DNA of 35,713 nt. Source: Acetobacteraceae bacterium (GTDB lineage Bacteria > Pseudomonadota > Alphaproteobacteria > Acetobacterales > Acetobacteraceae). How positions within the stretch are numbered: position 1 is the stretch's first letter; the number at the start of each line of letters is the position of its first letter. The notes under the pieces were generated by a model. It was not told the DNA's origin. It searched no databases and worked only from the letters and a program-made list of their open reading frames with translations. The stretch covers positions 1-35,713 of the forward strand of contig JAIXWG010000025.1 of NCBI GenBank assembly GCA_027482245.1, given 5' to 3'. Both the position numbers and the translations under genes were made by a program. Below are positions 31,630 through 35,713 of the stretch, in pieces.

Positions 31630-32811
31630 CTGCGCCAGCACACCCTTCGCCGCGGCGACGCCGGTGGCAAAGCAGCCCTGCAGCAGGTAGCCGCCGGTCG
31701 GGGCCTCCCAGTCCAGCATCTCCCCGCAGGCGAAGACCCCGGGCATCGCCTGCAGCATGAGGTGTTCGTCCAGCGCCTCCCATGCCAGGCCCCCGGCCGA
31801 GGAGATGGCGCGGGCCAGGCCGGAGACGCCGGTGACGCGCAGCGGCAGCGCCTTGACCAGCGACGCCAGGTCGCCGCGCCCGGCGCCGCCGGCATGGATC
31901 GCCTCCTGCACCAGGCCGATCGCCACCGGCGACAGACCGGCGGCCTTGCGCAGGACCGTCGAGACGGATTCGGCGCGGCCCCGCGCGCCCAGCTTCTCCG
32001 CCACCGCCGAAGCCGGCAGGTCGGGGCGCAAATCGGTGGACAGCATCGCCGATCCATCCTGCGCCACCGCGTCCCGGATCGGGCCGGAAAGCGCATAGAC
32101 CGCGCCCCCCTCCAGCCCCGCCTTCGTCACCACCGCATCGCCGCGCGCGGTGGCGCCGGCGAAGGTGATGGCGATGCGCTTCACCGCGGCGCCCTCATGC
32201 TTCGCCAGGAAGGGCGCGGACCAGCCGACCGTCAGCCCCATGTTGGACGGCGCGAAGGGCGTGACGGGCACGCCCGGCAGCAGCGCCGTCCAGGCGCCGT
32301 CGCTGCCGAGGCGCGGCCAGGAAGCACCGCCCATCGCCAGCACCACCGCCTTCGGGTGGACGGGCCCGGGCTCGGTCGAGAAGCGCCAGCCGCCATCGGC
32401 ATCGCGGCCCAGCCAGCGGCTGCGCGGCCGCACCTCCACGCCGAGTTCCGCCAGCCGCCGCAGCCAGGCGCGCAGCAGCGGGGACGCCTTCATGCCGGTC
32501 GGGAAGACGCGCCCGCTGCTGCCGACCAGGGTCGGGATGCCGAGGCCCTCGCACCAGGCGATGAGGTCCGCGGGGGTGAAGCCGCGCACGGCCTGCAGCA
32601 GCGGCGGCGCCGCGGGGGCGAACCGCGCCAGGAAAGCGTCGAGCGGTTCGGAATGCGTCAGGTTCAGCCCGCCGCGCCCCGCCATCAGGAACTTGCGGCC
32701 GACCGAGGGCATCTGGTCATGCACGGTGACGCGAAGCCCGGCCTGGGCCAGGGTCTCGGCGGCGATCAGGCCCGCGGGGCCGGCGCCGATGACGATGATA
32801 TCGGGGTTCAT
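31618..32811 (-). CDS. FAD-dependent flavoprotein, HI0933/BaiN-like (TIGR03862 type)
   Basis: A 397-residue flavoprotein. The N-terminal dinucleotide fold is IIVIGAGPAGLIAAETLAQ. The HI0933-family motif SVGRKFLMAGRGGLNLTHSE follows at about residue 37. The C-terminal FAD segment is GVFACGEMLDWEAPTGGYLL with GCFATGVAA. These are characteristic of the family, whose physiological substrates are mostly undefined although one member (BaiN) reduces bile acids. No partner gene is evident. ATG at 32811. The gene converges on the Lrp-type regulator with a 12-base overlap. Confidence 0.9.
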   Translation of the reverse strand: MNPDIIVIGAGPAGLIAAETLAQAGLRVTVHDQMPSVGRKFLMAGRGGLNLTHSEPLDAFLARFAPAAPPLLQAVRGFTPADLIAWCEGLGIPTLVGSSGRVFPTGMKASPLLRAWLRRLAELGVEVRPRSRWLGRDADGGWRFSTEPGPVHPKAVVLAMGGASWPRLGSDGAWTALLPGVPVTPFAPSNMGLTVGWSAPFLAKHEGAAVKRIAITFAGATARGDAVVTKAGLEGGAVYALSGPIRDAVAQDGSAMLSTDLRPDLPASAVAEKLGARGRAESVSTVLRKAAGLSPVAIGLVQEAIHAGGAGRGDLASLVKALPLRVTGVSGLARAISSAGGLAWEALDEHLMLQAMPGVFACGEMLDWEAPTGGYLLQGCFATGVAAAKGVLAQLQR

Positions 32812-32873
32812 GGCGGCTTTCTGACCGGGATGAGCCGGGTTATCCAGGGCAGGTCGCGTTCCGGAGGGGTTTG

Positions 32874-33860
32874 ATGGCGTCTGTCCTGGTCACCGGCGGT
32901 GCCGGCTTCGTCGGCCTGAACCTGCTGGAGGCACTGCTCGGCCGGGGCGAGGAGGTCGTGGCCTTCGGGCGGGAGGATGCGCTGCCGGAAGCCGCCGCCG
33001 CCGCCTTCGAGAAGTTGCCCGGCCGGCTGACCCTGGTGCAGGGCGACGTGCTGGATGCTGCGGCGCTGAAGGCGCTGTTCGCCACCCACCGCATCGACCG
33101 CGTCTTCCCCTTCGCCGCCATCACCGCCGGGCCGGTGCGGGAAGCCTCCGTCCCCGCCGCCATCATCGACGTGAACCTCAAGGGCCTGATCGCGACGCTG
33201 GAAGCCGCGCGGGATGCCGGGGGCGTGAAGCGGGTGATCCTGCCCTCCTCCGCCGCCGTGTATGGCGAGGCCGCCTATGACCACGCCCTGCTGGACGAGG
33301 CGACGACGCCCTGCGTGCCGATCAGCCTCTATGGCGTGACGAAATACGCGGTGGAACGCGCGGGGCTGCGGCTGGCCTCCCAATGGGGGCTCGACGCCAT
33401 CGCCGCCCGCATCGGCGCCACCTTCGGGCCGTGGGAGCGCGATACGGGGGTGCGAGACACGCTGAGCCCGCACCTCGCCATCGCGACGATCGCGAAGAAC
33501 GGCGGCGAGGCCGTGCTGCCCGCCACCGTGCATGGCTATGACTGGGTCTATGTGCGGGACCTGGCGGCGGGGCTGCTGGCGCTGATGGATGCGGAAGCGG
33601 CCCCGCATCGCGTCTTCAACCTGGCGTCGGGCCGCGACTGGTCGCCGCATCTCGATTCCTGCTGCGCCACCATGGCGAAGACCCTGCCCGGCTTCCGCTG
33701 GCGCCGGGCCTCCGCCGGGGAGGAGCCAGGCATCCGTTTCCCCGAAATCCGCCCGCGCGGCGTCATGCATATCGGCCGGGCCCGCGCGCTCGGCTGGGCA
33801 CCGCGCTTCACGCCGGACGCGGCCTATGCCGATTATGCGGCCTGGATCAGCGCCACCTGA
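32874..33860 (+). CDS. NAD-dependent epimerase/dehydratase (extended SDR)
   Basis: A 328-residue extended short-chain dehydrogenase/reductase. The NAD-binding motif is TGGAGFVG (residues 7-14). The acidic ribose contact is replaced by the FGRED region. The catalytic pair is Y153-x3-K157 (YGVTK), with serine in PSSAAVYGE. Such proteins act on nucleotide sugars or similar ketone/alcohol substrates. It has no sugar-pathway neighbours here. ATG at 32874 with GGAGGGG upstream is chosen over the in-frame TTG at 32871. It is followed after 58 bases by the molybdenum hydroxylase gene on the same strand. Confidence 0.88.
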   Translation: MASVLVTGGAGFVGLNLLEALLGRGEEVVAFGREDALPEAAAAAFEKLPGRLTLVQGDVLDAAALKALFATHRIDRVFPFAAITAGPVREASVPAAIIDVNLKGLIATLEAARDAGGVKRVILPSSAAVYGEAAYDHALLDEATTPCVPISLYGVTKYAVERAGLRLASQWGLDAIAARIGATFGPWERDTGVRDTLSPHLAIATIAKNGGEAVLPATVHGYDWVYVRDLAAGLLALMDAEAAPHRVFNLASGRDWSPHLDSCCATMAKTLPGFRWRRASAGEEPGIRFPEIRPRGVMHIGRARALGWAPRFTPDAAYADYAAWISAT

Positions 33861-33918
33861 CCCTTCCCGGGCCACCGATCACGCCCACCTCCCCCTCGAC
33901 TCCCCGTGAGGATGCCCC

Positions 33919-35649
33919 ATGCCCGATACCCTGCCCTTCGATCCCTCCCGCCTGAAATTCGGCATCGGCCAGCCCGTCCCGCGCGCCGAGGACCCGACCC
34001 TGCTGACCGGCCGCGGCCGCTACACCGATGACATCAGCCTTCCCGGCCAGCTCTGGGCCGTCATGGTCCGCAGCCCCTACGCCCATGGCGTGATCCGCGG
34101 CATCGACACCTCGGCGGCCCGCGCCATGCCGGGCGTCGCCGGCGTCTGGACGGGGGCGGATCTGGTCTCGGCCGGCTTCGGCCCGATGAAGTGCGCCATG
34201 CCGCTGAAGAACGCGGACGGTTCGCCGCTGCGGAGCACGCAGCGCCTGCCGCTGGCCACCGACCGCGTGCGCTATGTCGGCGACCCCGTCGCCTTCGTCG
34301 TCGCCACCACCCGCGCCGAGGCGAAGGATGCGGCGGAGGCCGTCGAGCTCGACATCGATGCGCTGCCGGCCGTGACGCTCGCCTCCGCCGCCGCCGCGCC
34401 GGATGCGCCGCAGCTCTACGACGACATCCCGGGCAACGAGGTGCTGGACTTCCACCACGGGGACCGCGCGGCCGTCGCCAAGGCCTTCGCGGAAGCGGCC
34501 CACGTCACGAAGCTTTCCATCCGCAACAACCGCATCGTCGTCTGCGCGATGGAACCGCGCAGCGCGATCGGGTCCTTCGAGGACGGCCGCTATGTGCTGC
34601 GCGTGGGCTGCCAGGGCGTCTTCGGCCTGCGCAACCAGCTGGCGAATGAGATCCTGAAGGTGCCGCCGGAGAAGGTGCGCGTGCTGACCGGCAATGTCGG
34701 CGGCAGCTTCGGCATGAAGGCCAATGTCTATCCCGAATATGCCTGCCTGCTGCACGCCGCCAAGGAACTCGGCCACCCCGTGAAGTGGACGGATGAGCGC
34801 AGCGGCAGCTTCCTGTCCGACCAGCATGGCCGCGACCATGAGGTCGAGGCCGAGCTCGCGCTGGACAAGGACGGCCATTTCCTCGCGGTGCGGCTGACCA
34901 GCTTCGCGAACATGGGCGCCTTCCTGTCCCCCGTCGCGCCGCTGATGGGCACGGCGAACTTCATGAAGAACGTGCAGTCCAACTACCGCACGCCGCTGAT
35001 CGAGGTCTCGACCCGGAGCCTGGTGACCAACACCACGCCCGTCTCCGCCTATCGCGGCGCGGGGCGGCCGGAGGGCAACTACTTCATGGAGCGGCTGATC
35101 GAGGCCGCGGCCCTGGAGATGGGCATCGATGCGGTGGAGATCCGCCGCCGCAACCATATCCGCCCCGACCAGTTCCCGTACTCCGCGGCCTCCGGCAGCG
35201 TCTATGACGGCGGCGACTTCACCGCCGTGCTGGAACGCACGCTGCAGGAAGCGGACCTGCCCGGCTACGCCGCGCGCAAGGCGGCGAGCGAGGCGCGGGG
35301 CATGCTGCGCGGGCGGGGCATCGGCAATTTCCTCGAATGCACCGCGCCGCCGACCAAGGAGCAGGGCGGGATCCGGTTCGAGGAGGATGGCAACGTCACC
35401 ATCATCACCGGCACGCTCGACTACGGGCAGGGCCATTGGAGCGCCTTCGCGCAGGTGCTGCACCAGAGCCTCGGCGTGCCGTTCGAGAAGGTGCGCCTGC
35501 TGCAGGGCGATTCCGACCAGCTGATCGCGGGCGGCGGCACGGGCGGGTCGAAGTCCATGATGGCGTCGGGCGCCGCGATCCTGGAGGCCTCGGCCCTAGG
35601 TAGGGACCTCAAACAACCTTCTGATCAGTCGGGCGTTTTTTCCTCCTGA
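33919..35649 (+). pseudogene. Xanthine dehydrogenase/CoxL-family molybdopterin subunit, disrupted by IS
   Basis: The first 560 codons (33919 to about 35598) encode the large molybdenum subunit of a xanthine dehydrogenase/aldehyde oxidase-type hydroxylase. Family segments are VPRAEDPTLLTGRGRYTDD, the LTGNVGGSFGMK block, and the substrate-loop sequence AYRGAGRPEGNYFMERL. That loop is not the AYRCSFR of true carbon monoxide dehydrogenase. The frame then runs into the IS left end and stops at 35649 after 16 foreign codons. Complete relatives have roughly 770-800 residues, so about a quarter is missing, including the C-terminal glutamate that activates the substrate. The product is almost certainly inactive. 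ATG at 33919 has GAGGA upstream. The small FAD and iron-sulfur subunits are not seen. Confidence 0.88.
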
Positions 35650-35713
35650 ATGGGTTTGGCCTGGAGGGAGGCGGCTATGGCGCGGCTGTACTGGCTGTCG
35701 GACAAGGCCTGGA
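35599..35713 (+). mobile_element. Left end of an IS5-family insertion sequence (partial)
   Basis: The element starts with GGTAGGGACCTCA (35599-35611), the inverted partner of the end at 101-113. It continues through a short AT-richer leader to a transposase start. It is inserted at CTAG (35596-35599) within the molybdenum hydroxylase gene. It is in direct orientation to the copy at the left window edge. The rest lies outside the window. Confidence 0.8.
35677..35713 (+). CDS. IS5-family transposase, first 12 residues (partial)
   Basis: ATG at 35677 follows a purine-rich ribosome-binding site (GGAGGGAGG, 35663-35671). It begins MARLYWLSDKAW, a typical IS5/IS427-type opening (MxRxxLSDxxW). It belongs to the element whose other copy ends at position 103. 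IS427-type elements often need a programmed frameshift to make full transposase, which cannot be seen here. Confidence 0.75.
   Translation, partial: MARLYWLSDKAW

Noticed and set aside
32871..33860. Epimerase as part of a surface-polysaccharide cluster with the glycosyltransferase
   Set aside because: The two genes are more than 31 kb apart with unrelated genes between, and no other sugar-nucleotide genes flank either.
33919..35463. Long minus-strand open frame opposite the molybdenum hydroxylase gene
   Set aside because: Composition is repetitive and His/Arg/Asp-rich with no recognisable domain; the plus strand has clear family motifs.
33919..35598. Interrupted gene as a carbon monoxide dehydrogenase large subunit (coxL)
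   Set aside because: The active-site loop is AYRGAGRPEG, not the cysteine-containing AYRCSFR of true CO dehydrogenase, and no coxM or coxS neighbours are present.
1..35713. Window as a circular plasmid or a composite transposon bounded by the two IS copies
   Set aside because: Sequence after the left IS does not continue the interrupted gene at the right IS, so the ends do not close into a circle through a single IS. Content is essential chromosomal genes with no plasmid functions, and 35 kb is too large and too housekeeping-rich for a typical composite transposon.
1..35713. CRISPR array or known anti-phage system
   Set aside because: No regularly spaced direct repeats, Cas proteins, restriction-modification, toxin-antitoxin or retron genes were found on either strand.

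Overview
The window is about 35.7 kb of very GC-rich, tightly packed bacterial chromosome. The strong G/C bias at third codon positions, the free-standing TctC/Bug-type solute-binding protein, the CoxL-like molybdenum hydroxylase and the overall gene set suggest an alphaproteobacterium, probably Acetobacteraceae (Roseomonas-like). That placement is inference; no 16S gene is present. No stretch longer than 300 bases lacks a gene or a described element.

Both ends lie inside copies of what looks like one IS5-family insertion sequence. The left edge holds the last 33 codons of a transposase and the right terminal repeat. The right edge holds the left terminal repeat and the first 12 codons. Each end reaches only about 115 bases into the IS, so the window may be one draft contig broken at a repeat. 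The right-hand copy interrupts a xanthine dehydrogenase/CoxL-type gene (33919 onward), so the C-terminal part of that protein is missing.

Left to right: a palindrome-rich leader and a family 2 glycosyltransferase (273-1250). Then a three-gene overlapping phospholipid module (1501-3868: YnbA-like CDP-alcohol phosphotransferase, CdsA-like cytidylyltransferase, PlsC-like acyltransferase). An AT-richer small ORF follows, then rpsD with a near-consensus promoter and a long leader. Next come a coupled trmJ / alpha-beta hydrolase / TctC operon, a DUF305 protein, and gltX-cysS. A secreted YAPPP-repeat protein, an acidic-tailed hypothetical with nadE, an EamA transporter, and a 2-oxoglutarate oxygenase fused to a cysteine-free peroxiredoxin-like domain follow. 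Then aroG (type II DAHP synthase) coupled to nicotinate phosphoribosyltransferase, and a gabD / membrane protein / VOC / gor run.

The right third carries glmU, gph, a DUF3108 protein, tRNA-Val(CAC) with its promoter, an EF-hand protein, an M20 peptidase, and a proline-rich exported protein. It continues with an isobutyryl-CoA dehydrogenase-like enzyme, hppD with a divergent Lrp/AsnC regulator, a HI0933-like flavoprotein, an NAD-dependent epimerase and the broken molybdenum hydroxylase. Most genes are housekeeping or central metabolism: translation (rpsD, cysS, gltX, trmJ, tRNA), NAD (nadE, nicotinate PRTase), cell wall precursor (glmU), aromatic amino acids (aroG, hppD) and redox (gor).

The least explained material is non-coding. 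Two copies of a three-hairpin extragenic element (about 134-188 and 15141-15194) share an identical 8-base spacer, while their stem arms differ in paired, compensating ways. Two copies of a long GC hairpin (5400-5437 and 16356-16405) also fit a G-quadruplex pattern and sit at convergent gene ends.
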